Source: Desulfobacteraceae bacterium
GTDB lineage: Bacteria > Desulfobacterota > Desulfobacteria > Desulfobacterales > Desulfosarcinaceae
Length of the DNA stretch: 64,000 bases
Assembly (NCBI GenBank): GCA_013003715.1
Contig: JABDIN010000108.1
Span: 156,850 to 220,849 of the forward strand
Direction of reading: 5' to 3'
Shown here: positions 45,809-54,114 of the stretch, piece after piece
How positions within the stretch are numbered: the first letter of the stretch is position 1
Layout: each line of letters starts with the position of its first letter
Position numbers and translations under genes: made by a program
The notes under the pieces: model-generated
Databases searched by the model: none
What the model was told of the DNA's origin: nothing
What the model saw: only the letters and a program-made list of their open reading frames with translations

Positions 45809-47473
45809 TTACCTCTCAAACAGGTTATCCGCCACCACATCCATATCGCTGATAACATTGCGGCAGCTTCTGATCAGTTCATTGTAGGAAATAGCATTTA
45901 ACAATGCTTCCGACTCCTCGGGCGCAATGACATCGGTGCCCATGATGAGCATCAGCGCCTTGGACGCTGTCAGTTGGGCTGTCTCCGCCGCGAAAATACG
46001 GGCAACGGCGGCCATCTTTACGGCATTGGGATCACCGGCCTGATGTAATCGGACCGCTTTCCGGGCCAGCGCCGCGCCGACTTCGACCCAGGTCATCATG
46101 TCCGCAAGGGAAAACATGATGAATTGCCGACGCGTCAACTTGTTTTCGTGTGCGGTGTCGATACAATGATTCAAGGCTTTGGCGGCGAGGCCATAGTAGC
46201 GGGCCCCCACATCCACACCGGCGGTATCCAGGCCCATCATTTCTTCGGCGATGCCGTTATAATAAGCCCCCTTGGTTTTCCGGGTCTTTTTCCAGCGGAA
46301 GGTGGATATGATGTTCTGCTGAATCTCACTGGTCCCCTCATAGATACAGGTGATTTTCACATCCCGTTTGATCTTCTCCACTTCGTACTCGTTGATATAC
46401 CCGTATCCGCCCAGGGCCTGTATGGCATCATCAGCCGCCTTGTTGGCCGCTTCAGTGGCGAAGTATTTTCCGATGGCGCCTTCAACCTGGTAATCCGCAT
46501 CACTGGCATCGAGCAGGACAGCCACTTCCTCGATATACGCTGCGGCGGCCTCGAGCCGGACGGCATTGGGAACGATCAATTTATGGGTATATCCCTGCTT
46601 TTCAGACAGGGGGCCGCCGAACTGAATGCGCTCTTTGGCATAGGGAATGGCGATTTCCATGGCCGCGTCCCCCGCCCCCAGCGCCATGGAGGCGACCATC
46701 AACCGTGTGTAGCCGAAGACGAGGTTGGCTTGTTTAAGCCCCACACCGGGAACGCCGCCGATCAGATTATCGATGGGCACGAACACATCGTCGAAGGTCA
46801 GGGGAGAGGTATTGGATGCGCGAATCCCGTGTTTCTCCTCGCCCTTTTTCTGATCGAATCCTTTTGTGTCCTTCTCCACCACAAAAAAACTCGGGCCTTC
46901 AGGCGTATGGGCCAGCAGGGTGATGAAATCCGCATACCCGCCGGTGGAGATAAATTGTTTGGTCCCGTTGATGTTGTACCCTGTAATATCGCCGGCGTCG
47001 TTGGCAATCGGAACCGCCTTGGTTTTCAGAGAGGCCAGGTTGCTTCCGGCGCCCGGCTCGGTTACCGCGTAGGCGACCAGGGAGTTGCCCTCGGCAATGG
47101 CACCCAACCACTTTTCCTTTTGGGCCTCCGTGGCACCCACCAGCAGGGGGTCGGCCCCCAGTTGAATCGCAAAAAAAGCAGTACCGATGCCCAGACAGAT
47201 CTTCGCCATTTCACGGGTGACGGCACAACAATCCCGCGCACCGCCGCCCAAACCACCATATTCTTCAGGGATAAACAGGAGTTGCAAACCGATCTCCGGC
47301 CCCAGCATTTCCCGGACTTCCCGCTCCGGAAAAACTTCATCCCTGTCCCATTTTAATATTTTTTCCTTGGTCAGAAGTCTGCTGCGCAATTGTCGAACGG
47401 TCTCAACAACCATTTGCCGTGATTCGTCATCCAATCCTTTGAGTCGGCCTGACTCTGCTCCCGGTGCAACCAT
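45809..47473 (-). CDS. Acyl-CoA dehydrogenase family protein
   Basis: The 554-residue flavoprotein has the domain order of acyl-CoA dehydrogenases: N-terminal helices, beta domain (VTEPGAGSNLASLKT), C-terminal helices (GGYGYINEYEVEKIKRDVKITCIYEGTSEIQQNII). The catalytic Glu would be in the IYEGTSEIQ region. An extra C-terminal 150 residues resemble the long bacterial group. It starts 24 bp after rpmF and abuts fabG (3 bp), so it is in the fatty-acid gene block. The usual neighbours plsX, fabH and fabD are absent. Confidence 0.88.
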   Translation of the reverse strand: MVAPGAESGRLKGLDDESRQMVVETVRQLRSRLLTKEKILKWDRDEVFPEREVREMLGPEIGLQLLFIPEEYGGLGGGARDCCAVTREMAKICLGIGTAFFAIQLGADPLLVGATEAQKEKWLGAIAEGNSLVAYAVTEPGAGSNLASLKTKAVPIANDAGDITGYNINGTKQFISTGGYADFITLLAHTPEGPSFFVVEKDTKGFDQKKGEEKHGIRASNTSPLTFDDVFVPIDNLIGGVPGVGLKQANLVFGYTRLMVASMALGAGDAAMEIAIPYAKERIQFGGPLSEKQGYTHKLIVPNAVRLEAAAAYIEEVAVLLDASDADYQVEGAIGKYFATEAANKAADDAIQALGGYGYINEYEVEKIKRDVKITCIYEGTSEIQQNIISTFRWKKTRKTKGAYYNGIAEEMMGLDTAGVDVGARYYGLAAKALNHCIDTAHENKLTRRQFIMFSLADMMTWVEVGAALARKAVRLHQAGDPNAVKMAAVARIFAAETAQLTASKALMLIMGTDVIAPEESEALLNAISYNELIRSCRNVISDMDVVADNLFER

Positions 47474-47497
47474 GTTTAACCTTTTCCTTCTTTATAA

Positions 47498-47680
47498 TTA
47501 ATCTTCGTTGGTTTCGATCACCGTGCGCCCTTTGTATGAACCGCAACTCGGGCAGGCATGATGGGGCTGAACGGCCTCGCCGCAATCCGGACAGGTGGAC
47601 AGATTAGGCCCTTCCAGCTTTTGATGGGTGCGTCGCTTGTCACGCTTTGACTTGGATGTTTTTCGTTTTGGTACTGCCAT
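47498..47680 (-). CDS. rpmF: 50S ribosomal protein L32
   Basis: The 60-residue protein starts [22 protein letters not shown] and has the zinc ribbon [18 protein letters not shown]. It leads a fatty-acid gene block, as in many bacteria, but with an acyl-CoA dehydrogenase behind it. Confidence 0.96.
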   Translation of the reverse strand: MAVPKRKTSKSKRDKRRTHQKLEGPNLSTCPDCGEAVQPHHACPSCGSYKGRTVIETNED

Positions 47681-47752
47681 AAGTAATCTCCTAACACATT
47701 GAAATTATTTGATAAATCAATCATACCTTGACTTATATTATAAAGTTCGCTT

Positions 47753-47781
47753 CTAGTAATTTAAAAGATCTTGAATGTCAA
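47753..47781 (-). promoter_or_regulatory. Candidate promoter(s) of rpmF block
   Basis: On the minus strand TTGACA (47781-47776) is followed after 17 bases by TACTAG (47758-47753), and TATAAT occurs further on at 47742-47737, so two overlapping start sites are possible. They lie 57-100 bp upstream of rpmF. Confidence 0.45.
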
Positions 47782-48197
47782 GGCTTTTTGAAAAAATTTG
47801 TCCGGTTGTGCTCCACATTTGTATATGTTATGAAAAGGCGAGTCACCAAGGGGAACCCTGAAAAGACATATCGTATTGTAAATTATGCACAAAATTTACT
47901 GAGCACATTTCGTGTCTCCGGGTGCCCGGATTCATGGTATCTGCCGGCTACGGGTCCGGCTATTTTTTTGGATAAAAACAATCCGGCCCACACAATTACT
48001 AATTACTTAACTTTTTCGCAAGTCAATGTAGGCATAATTATACTTTTTACTAATAGATCTAAAGGTAAACGCCAAAACACTCGTACACAAAGCTCAAGTC
48101 AAACACCAATCATAGGCTATCACTGAAAGATAAAGCAGTTTAAATAGTAGAATATCCGGGGAACCCGGATGAGTGTAATCGACACAATGAGGTAAAA
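47782..48197. other. AT-rich gap before gltX
   Basis: About 415 bp with low coding potential. A plus-strand frame at 47728-48126 is open by chance, with no similarity I know. I see no RNA gene or recognised repeat. Confidence 0.4.
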
Positions 48198-49613
48198 ATG
48201 GAAACTATCGTCACACGGTTCGCGCCCAGTCCCACCGGCTACCTGCATGTGGGTGGCGCTCGAACGGCTTTGTTCAACTGGTTGTACAGCCGGCACATGA
48301 ACGGCAAATTTGTCCTGAGGATTGAGGATACGGATCGCGTGAGATCCACCAGGGAATCAGTGGATGCCATATTCGACGCCCTGAAATGGCTCGAGATCGA
48401 TTGGGACGAAGGACCGTTTTTTCAGAGTGAACGCCAGGAAATATATTTGAAATATGTCAACCAGCTTATCGACACCGGAAATGCGTATTACTGCACCTGT
48501 ACGCCGGAACAAATTGATCTCATGCGTAAAAAGGCCATGGAAACAGGGGATAAGCCGAAATATGACGGCACCTGCCGTGAGAAGGGCCTGGGCAAGTCCG
48601 ATAATGCCGTGGTGAGATTCAAGGCCCCGGTTTCCGGGACAACCTTGGTTGAAGATGTCATCAAAGGCAATATCGTATTCCAAAACAGCGAACAGGATGA
48701 CTTTGTCATCTGCCGCAGCAACGGCACCCCCACCTATAATTTCGTGGTGGTGGTGGATGACATGACCATGGGTATCAATACCATTATTCGCGGGGACGAC
48801 CATGTCATGAACACCCCGAAACAAATACTGCTTTATCAGGCATTGGGAAGCAAATTACCGGTATTCGGCCATGTTCCCATGGTTCTTGGCGGCGATCGCG
48901 CCCGGTTGAGCAAGCGCCATGGCGCCACATCCGTCACCGCCTACCGGGATATGGGTTTTCTACCGGATGCCTTTATCAATTACCTGGTTCGGCTCGGATG
49001 GTCATTCGGGGACCAGGAATTTTTTACGCGAGATGAACTCATCGAGAAGTTCACCCTGGAAAACATCGGAAAATCCGCGGGCATATTCGATCAAACCAAA
49101 CTCACCGCCCTTAACGCCGATCACATCAAAGCGGCCGCCCCGGATACCATCTCTTGTCATTTGATCCCCTTTTTGAAAAAAGAAGGGATTACCACCCAGC
49201 CCGGTGACTATCTCAACGGGGCAATCCAAACGCTGGTCACCCGCAGCAAGACCCTGCAGGAGATGTCCGATGGTATCGGTTTTTATTTTTCGGATGATAT
49301 CGAATTCGACGAGAAGGCCGCCAAAAAATTTTTGAAACCGGGCGCACTGGGCCCCATATCCATGCTCGAAGCAAAATTGTCCGCCCTCTCCGAACCCTTT
49401 GAAGAAAAAGAGCTGGAGGCGGTCTTCAAGTCCGTGATGGACGACACCGGGTTAAAGTTGGGGAAAATCGCCCAGCCCGTACGTGTCGCCCTCACCGGCA
49501 CATCCGTAAGCCCCGGTATTTTCGAAATAATCCAGGTTATGGGCAAAACAAAAGTCACCAAGCGGCTGGCGGCGGCGGTCGATTATATCAACGAACGGGC
49601 ATCGGTGGAATGA
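48198..49613 (+). CDS. gltX: Glutamyl-tRNA synthetase
   Basis: Class I synthetase of 471 residues with the HIGH-like FAPSPTGYLHVGGARTALFNW and the KMSKS-like RARLSKRHGATSV. A CTCTPEQ segment and the C-terminal anticodon-binding domain are present. It attaches glutamate to tRNA-Glu. The next gene is a glutamine tRNA. The ATG has GAGGTAAAA upstream. Confidence 0.96.
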   Translation: METIVTRFAPSPTGYLHVGGARTALFNWLYSRHMNGKFVLRIEDTDRVRSTRESVDAIFDALKWLEIDWDEGPFFQSERQEIYLKYVNQLIDTGNAYYCTCTPEQIDLMRKKAMETGDKPKYDGTCREKGLGKSDNAVVRFKAPVSGTTLVEDVIKGNIVFQNSEQDDFVICRSNGTPTYNFVVVVDDMTMGINTIIRGDDHVMNTPKQILLYQALGSKLPVFGHVPMVLGGDRARLSKRHGATSVTAYRDMGFLPDAFINYLVRLGWSFGDQEFFTRDELIEKFTLENIGKSAGIFDQTKLTALNADHIKAAAPDTISCHLIPFLKKEGITTQPGDYLNGAIQTLVTRSKTLQEMSDGIGFYFSDDIEFDEKAAKKFLKPGALGPISMLEAKLSALSEPFEEKELEAVFKSVMDDTGLKLGKIAQPVRVALTGTSVSPGIFEIIQVMGKTKVTKRLAAAVDYINERASVE

Positions 49614-49694
49614 ACCGGTGGTCAGGATGGCACCGGCACTAAAATTTCCTTGACTTCAAAACCCTGATTTACTAATTTCACCCACACTTAACAC

Positions 49695-49768
49695 TGGGGG
49701 ATCGTCTAGTGGTAGGACTACGGACTCTGACTCCGTCAGCCCAGGTTCGAATCCTGGTCCCTCAGCCA
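49695..49768 (+). tRNA. tRNA-Gln (anticodon CUG)
   Basis: A cloverleaf folds with acceptor TGGGGGA/TCCCTCA, anticodon stem ACGGA/TCCGT around the loop CTCTGAC (anticodon CTG), and TPsiC arm CCAGGTTCGAATCCTGG. Discriminator G and an encoded CCA end the gene at 49768. Confidence 0.95.
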
Positions 49769-49778
49769 ACCGACACAC

Positions 49779-49812
49779 AAGGGATCACGCCTAACCGCGT
49801 GGTCCCTTTTTT
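49779..49812 (+). terminator. Rho-independent terminator of tRNA-Gln
   Basis: AAGGGATCACGC pairs with GCGTGGTCCCTT across six bases, and six T follow. It lies 11 bases after the tRNA. Confidence 0.9.
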
Positions 49813-49938
49813 ATTCACCCCTCCCCGGACGGTGATGGACATAACAAAAATTGCATCATCCTGGAGAATCAAATCTGCAAATTTCCTGTCATTGGCGCTT
49901 TATCGGGAGCCATATTCGTTTATTCGAAGAAATACTTC

Positions 49939-49966
49939 TTGACTCTGAATACAAAACCGATAAACT
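49939..49966 (+). promoter_or_regulatory. Promoter of the lipid-trafficking operon
   Basis: TTGACT (49939-49944) and TAAACT (49961-49966) are 16 bases apart. The -10 box lies inside the 31-bp palindrome. Confidence 0.5.
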
Positions 49967-49990
49967 ACTTTATACTATAAAGTAGTTTAT
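49960..49990. promoter_or_regulatory. Perfect 31-bp palindromic operator
   Basis: ATAAACTACTTTATA (49960-49974) and TATAAAGTAGTTTAT (49976-49990) are exact reverse complements around a single C. The site overlaps the -10 region and is 85 bp before the first gene of the operon. The winged-helix regulator encoded by the second gene is the natural ligand. Confidence 0.8.
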
Positions 49991-50074
49991 GCCCATCGAA
50001 TTGGTAAGCTTGGCAATTTATTGGTTCTCAATCTTTACACCCTTTGATGTATCGGGGCATTGCAGAAAGAAACG

Positions 50075-50746
50075 ATGATGACTGAAAAAAAAGAGATAGA
50101 TAAACTTTTGGAAGACATCGCCGCCATTAAATCGGTGCTGGACAAAAACAGAATCCTGCTTCAGCGCGTATTGATCCCCAGACATTTTATCCCAGTGGCC
50201 CTGCTCTTCGGCATGGGGGTGATTTTCTTTTGCGTGCTGTATTATTGTCTGATCCGTCATTATGGTGATTTCAACCTGGTTCCGACCGTGTTTCGATATT
50301 TGAGCTATGGCGCCATCGCCGCAACCATGGTTACCATGTCGCTTCTCAAACAGCACATTGTCAGGAAACTGGGCCGCAGTTTTGATCCATCACTCACCTT
50401 GGGCCAGATTCTCAAAGCCTTTTTCAGTTATAAGATTATTCATATTTACCTTCCGACCACAATATTAATTGTTTTTTTAAGTAGTTACATGGCGCATAAA
50501 GGCTTCCCCCACCTTATTGTGCCCACCGCCGCCATCGGCCTGGGCTTGCTGTATAACTTCATCGGAACCGTCTTTGACAACGGGTCGTATCTTTTCCTGG
50601 GATACTGGACCTTGGGTACAGGCCTGGTGCCCCTTCTGGCACCCGGCATTTCCCCTTTGCTTGCGGTGGGGGTCATCTTTGGCGCCGGCTACCTGATCTT
50701 TGCGGGAATCGCCTTTTTCTCGAATCGATATCGTACGGAGGATTGA
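50075..50746 (+). CDS. Multi-span membrane protein of unknown function
   Basis: The 223-residue product has a charged N-terminal coiled stretch (KKEIDKLLEDIAAIKSVLDK) and about six hydrophobic helices, the first at RHFIPVALLFGMGVIFFCVLYY. I do not recognise the family. It starts at the ATG pair at 50075/50078; a TTG at 50060 would add five residues. It is the first gene behind the operator and is followed 4 bp later by the regulator gene, so it may sense a membrane signal and control the regulator, but this is guesswork. Confidence 0.7.
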   Translation: MMTEKKEIDKLLEDIAAIKSVLDKNRILLQRVLIPRHFIPVALLFGMGVIFFCVLYYCLIRHYGDFNLVPTVFRYLSYGAIAATMVTMSLLKQHIVRKLGRSFDPSLTLGQILKAFFSYKIIHIYLPTTILIVFLSSYMAHKGFPHLIVPTAAIGLGLLYNFIGTVFDNGSYLFLGYWTLGTGLVPLLAPGISPLLAVGVIFGAGYLIFAGIAFFSNRYRTED

Positions 50747-50750
50747 TCCG

Positions 50751-51047
50751 GTGGCCGGCATTGATAAAATCATCCACGAACGGGTCCGGTTGCTGATTCT
50801 CACTTACGTGGCGGGTCATGATCATAATTCGGTGAGTTTCAATGAATTGCAGCGTACCCTGGAACTGACCCCGGGGAATCTATCGGTTCAGCTCAAAAAA
50901 CTGAAAAACGCCGGATACATCAATATTGAAAAAGCATTCAGGGACAACAAGCCTTACACCACTGTCGGCATAACCTTAACCGGGAGTGATGCACTGAATG
51001 ACTACGTGAATGAGATGGAGCGAATTATCAAGGTTTTGAAATCCTGA
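50751..51047 (+). CDS. Winged-helix transcriptional regulator (MarR/ArsR-like, small)
   Basis: A 98-residue protein with a winged helix: VSFNELQRTLELTPGNLSVQLKKLKNAGYINIEKAFRDNKPYTTVGIT. It begins at GTG 50751 with GGAGG nine bases before, just after the stop of the preceding membrane gene. The type is one-domain winged-helix proteins (HTH_27-like). It likely binds the 31-bp palindrome upstream of the operon and represses it. Confidence 0.85.
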   Translation: MAGIDKIIHERVRLLILTYVAGHDHNSVSFNELQRTLELTPGNLSVQLKKLKNAGYINIEKAFRDNKPYTTVGITLTGSDALNDYVNEMERIIKVLKS

Positions 51048-51076
51048 TCCCTTTCGAAGAGGAGACGGCATTCGGC

Positions 51077-52213
51077 ATGAAGCATGCGGATATAATACAA
51101 TGGGTCCTGTTGCTGCTCATTTCCCTGTGGCATCCGCCGGGATGGGAATCGGCACTGGCCCAATCCGTCGACTTCAGTGGTCAATTGTCGGTCTGGATAC
51201 AGGAAAACCATGATGACGGCCGGACAACGCATCTTCTGGGCGGCAGATACATCCCCCGGTTGTCAATGAACATGGACTTGACCGGTGAAAGGTTCATCGA
51301 TGCCGAAGTATCCGTCAACGCCTTCTGGTATGCGGATACCCGCATGGACAACGATCAATACGATGCGGACTTCCACCGGGCTGTTGTGCGCTATGCAACA
51401 CCGCAGACCACTACGCGGATCGGGTTGCAGAAAATAAATTTCGGACCGGCGAGGATCCTCCGCTCTCTGCGGTGGTTCGACCGGCTCGACCCCACCGATC
51501 CCCAGCAGTTCACCGATGGGGTGTGGGGCGGCTTGTTCCGGTACAACGCCTTGAACAATGCCAACGCCTGGTTGTGGATACTCTATGGCAATGAAGATCT
51601 CAAAGGCATGGACCAGTTACCGACCAGTGAGGACCGGCCCGAGTTCGGCGGCCGGTTTCAATACCCGGTGCCGGCCGGAGAAATCGCCGTCACCGCGCAC
51701 ACCCGGCAAGTGGGTGGCGACCGTCCCGCTCCGGATGAATTCACGGAAAACCGCTATGCACTGGACGGGAGTTGGGATGTAACCGTGGGCACATGGTTCG
51801 AGGCCGTGCTTGTGCAGCAGACCACACCGGCCATCCATGACAATTACCTTCATCTGGCGACGCTCGGCGCGGACTATACCTTCAGTATCGGCAACGGCCT
51901 TCATTTGACCCTGGAGCATTTCGTGGCAGCAGCCGGCGGCCACCCCCTGGACACCGGGGAAACGGTTCACGCCACCGCCTTTTCCCTGGACTATCCGCTG
52001 AACATTCTCGATAATGTAACGGCCCTGGGATTTTACAATTGGGACGACAATACCCATGCCCAACATGTTGAGTGGCGCCGGACCTATGACCGTGTCACCT
52101 TCAGTCTCAGTGGTTTTTCCTATCCACAGGCCCCTGGGGATACCGCCATGTTTTCCAGCACCTCATCCGTGGAAGGGGTTGGGGCCCAGTTCATGATCAT
52201 CTTCAACCATTAA
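51077..52213 (+). CDS. Outer-membrane beta-barrel protein
   Basis: A signal peptide (residues 1-30, cut near ALAQS) is followed by about 350 residues rich in alternating beta strands, aromatic girdle residues and a C-terminal aromatic strand ending in IIFNH. No family name is certain; the pattern resembles porin-like or DUF1302-type proteins seen with LolA-like and export genes. Position in the operon suggests it receives or releases the cargo at the outer membrane. Confidence 0.75.
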   Translation: MKHADIIQWVLLLLISLWHPPGWESALAQSVDFSGQLSVWIQENHDDGRTTHLLGGRYIPRLSMNMDLTGERFIDAEVSVNAFWYADTRMDNDQYDADFHRAVVRYATPQTTTRIGLQKINFGPARILRSLRWFDRLDPTDPQQFTDGVWGGLFRYNALNNANAWLWILYGNEDLKGMDQLPTSEDRPEFGGRFQYPVPAGEIAVTAHTRQVGGDRPAPDEFTENRYALDGSWDVTVGTWFEAVLVQQTTPAIHDNYLHLATLGADYTFSIGNGLHLTLEHFVAAAGGHPLDTGETVHATAFSLDYPLNILDNVTALGFYNWDDNTHAQHVEWRRTYDRVTFSLSGFSYPQAPGDTAMFSSTSSVEGVGAQFMIIFNH

Positions 52214-52236
52214 GATGAACGGTGAAAGGAATCTAA

Positions 52237-52923
52237 ATGAGTGCATTGATCCGTATTCAGGACCTCACCAAACAATTTCCCATGGGCGGGCGCCGGTTTA
52301 CCGCCTTGGACGGTATCTCCCTCGAGTTTGAAAGAGGAGAATTTTCCGGGCTTGTGGGTCCCAGCGGCTCCGGAAAAACCACCCTGTTGAATATCATCGG
52401 CGCCCTGGACAATCCCACCCGGGGATCGGCGATTGTCCTGGATCGGGATACGAAAACACTGCGGCACAGGGAAGCCGCCAGGCTGCGCAACCATAACCTC
52501 GGGTTTATCTTTCAGACCTTTAACCTCCTGTCGGTATATACGGTCTTTGAGAACGTGGAATTTCCGCTGCTCCTGCTGAAGATGGAAAAATCCGGACGGA
52601 GAAAGGCCGTGATGGATGCGTTGGAATGGGTCGGTTTGACGGACAAGGTCGACATGCGACCGGCCCGGTTGTCGGGTGGTGAATGCCAGCGCGTGGCCGT
52701 GGCCCGGGCCATGGTCAAAAACCCGAAAATCGTCCTGGCCGATGAGCCCACAGCCAATCTGGATGCGGAGAACTCTCACAATATTCTTAAAATGATGATC
52801 GGATTGAACCGGGAATTCCGCACCACCTTCATTTTTGCCACCCACGATGAAAAGGTGATCGGTTATCTCAAGCGCATCATCTCCTTAAACGATGGACAGG
52901 TCGTGAGAGATGAAGAACCGTAA
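52237..52923 (+). CDS. LolD/MacB-type ABC transporter ATP-binding protein
   Basis: The 228-residue ATPase has Walker A GPSGSGKTTLL, signature LSGGECQRVAVARA, Walker B IVLADEPTANLD and the switch THDEKV. It is the closest to LolD/MacB ATPases that power FtsX-type permeases. The two permease genes follow directly, so the complete transporter is encoded here. Confidence 0.93.
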   Translation: MSALIRIQDLTKQFPMGGRRFTALDGISLEFERGEFSGLVGPSGSGKTTLLNIIGALDNPTRGSAIVLDRDTKTLRHREAARLRNHNLGFIFQTFNLLSVYTVFENVEFPLLLLKMEKSGRRKAVMDALEWVGLTDKVDMRPARLSGGECQRVAVARAMVKNPKIVLADEPTANLDAENSHNILKMMIGLNREFRTTFIFATHDEKVIGYLKRIISLNDGQVVRDEEP

Positions 52924-52941
52924 CAGAGGAGAATAGAGAAT

Positions 52942-54114
52942 ATGCTGACATTAAGGTTGGCCTGGCGGAATATCACCGGCGCCGGATTGAGAACATGGCT
53001 GAATGTGGGGGTGCTGTCGTTTATCTATGTCCTCGTGATCTGGCATCAGGGAATATTGCTCGGGATGCAACGCCATGCCGTCAATGCCATGATCAGTGAT
53101 GAAATCAGCGGCGGCCAGTTCTGGTGCCGGGGATATGACCCCTTTGATCCCCTGACCATTGAAGACAGCCATCAGAACATCCCCACCGATCTTCTCTCCT
53201 TGATCGATGAGGAGACGGCCACACCCATACTTGTCCGCCCGGGCACCATTTATCCGAAAAACCGCATGCAGTCGATTCTGATAAAAGGAATCGATCCGGA
53301 CCAGCGGATTCTGGACATCCCCAGCAGTGATCTGCAGGATATACCGCACCGGTTACCCGTCATGGTCGGCAAAACCATGGCCAGAAAGAATGGATTGACA
53401 CAGGGAGAAGAGTTCGTGATCCGGTGGCGTGACGCAGACGGCACTTTTGACGCCATCGAAGGCCACATCGTCTCGATTATGGATACCATTGTGCCGGCCA
53501 TCGACCAGGGACAGATCTGGGTTCCCCTGGCGGACTTGCAAGAGCTGTCCGGTATGGCGAAGCAGGCCACCCTTGTGGTTGTCGATCAGCAGGTCCGGGG
53601 TTTGCCCGCCGCAAAAAACTGGGTATTCAAAGATCAAGCGAACCTGCTCAGGGATGTGAATGATATGGTAAACTCCAAGCGCGGTGGCGCGGTGTTCATG
53701 TATATCATCCTCATGTTTTTGGCCATGCTGGCTATATTCGACACCCAGGTGCTGGCCATCTTTCGCCGAAGGCGGGAGATCGGTACCATGATGGCGCTGG
53801 GAATGCCCCGGATCCGGGTGATTGGTTTGTTTACGCTGGAGGGAATCCTGCTCGGCATCCTTGCCATCGGGGTGGCGGCGGTTTACGGGATTCCGGCATT
53901 GTATTATACAGCCCAAAAAGGGCTACCCATCTCCGATGATACCAGCGATTGGGGTTTTGCCGTTGCCAGCCGCTTATTTCCGGCGTACTCTGCCGCACTG
54001 ATCACCGGCACCGTGGCCATTGTCATGATCACCATTACCATCGTGAGTTTCCTGCCCAGCCGCCGTATTGCTAAGCTCAATCCCACAGATGCCCTTAAAG
54101 GGAAATTGACATGA
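52942..54114 (+). CDS. FtsX-like ABC permease 1
   Basis: The 390-residue protein has an N-terminal helix, a long periplasmic domain (residues 45-240) and three C-terminal helices from AVFMYIILMFLAMLAIFDTQVL, the FtsX layout. It has RREIGTMMALGM, as in LolC/LolE. It would form the membrane part with the second permease. The stop overlaps the next ATG. Confidence 0.9.
   Translation: MLTLRLAWRNITGAGLRTWLNVGVLSFIYVLVIWHQGILLGMQRHAVNAMISDEISGGQFWCRGYDPFDPLTIEDSHQNIPTDLLSLIDEETATPILVRPGTIYPKNRMQSILIKGIDPDQRILDIPSSDLQDIPHRLPVMVGKTMARKNGLTQGEEFVIRWRDADGTFDAIEGHIVSIMDTIVPAIDQGQIWVPLADLQELSGMAKQATLVVVDQQVRGLPAAKNWVFKDQANLLRDVNDMVNSKRGGAVFMYIILMFLAMLAIFDTQVLAIFRRRREIGTMMALGMPRIRVIGLFTLEGILLGILAIGVAAVYGIPALYYTAQKGLPISDDTSDWGFAVASRLFPAYSAALITGTVAIVMITITIVSFLPSRRIAKLNPTDALKGKLT

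Noticed and set aside
46124..47356. A 410-codon plus-strand frame opposite the acyl-CoA dehydrogenase gene
   Set aside because: It is antisense to a clear enzyme gene, has no family similarity and arises from GC-rich codon bias. The same applies to the plus-strand frames at 43256-43999 and 42399-43091.
47728..48126. A 132-codon frame before gltX
   Set aside because: It starts in the rpmF promoter area, has atypical AT-rich codons and no similarity or ribosome binding site.
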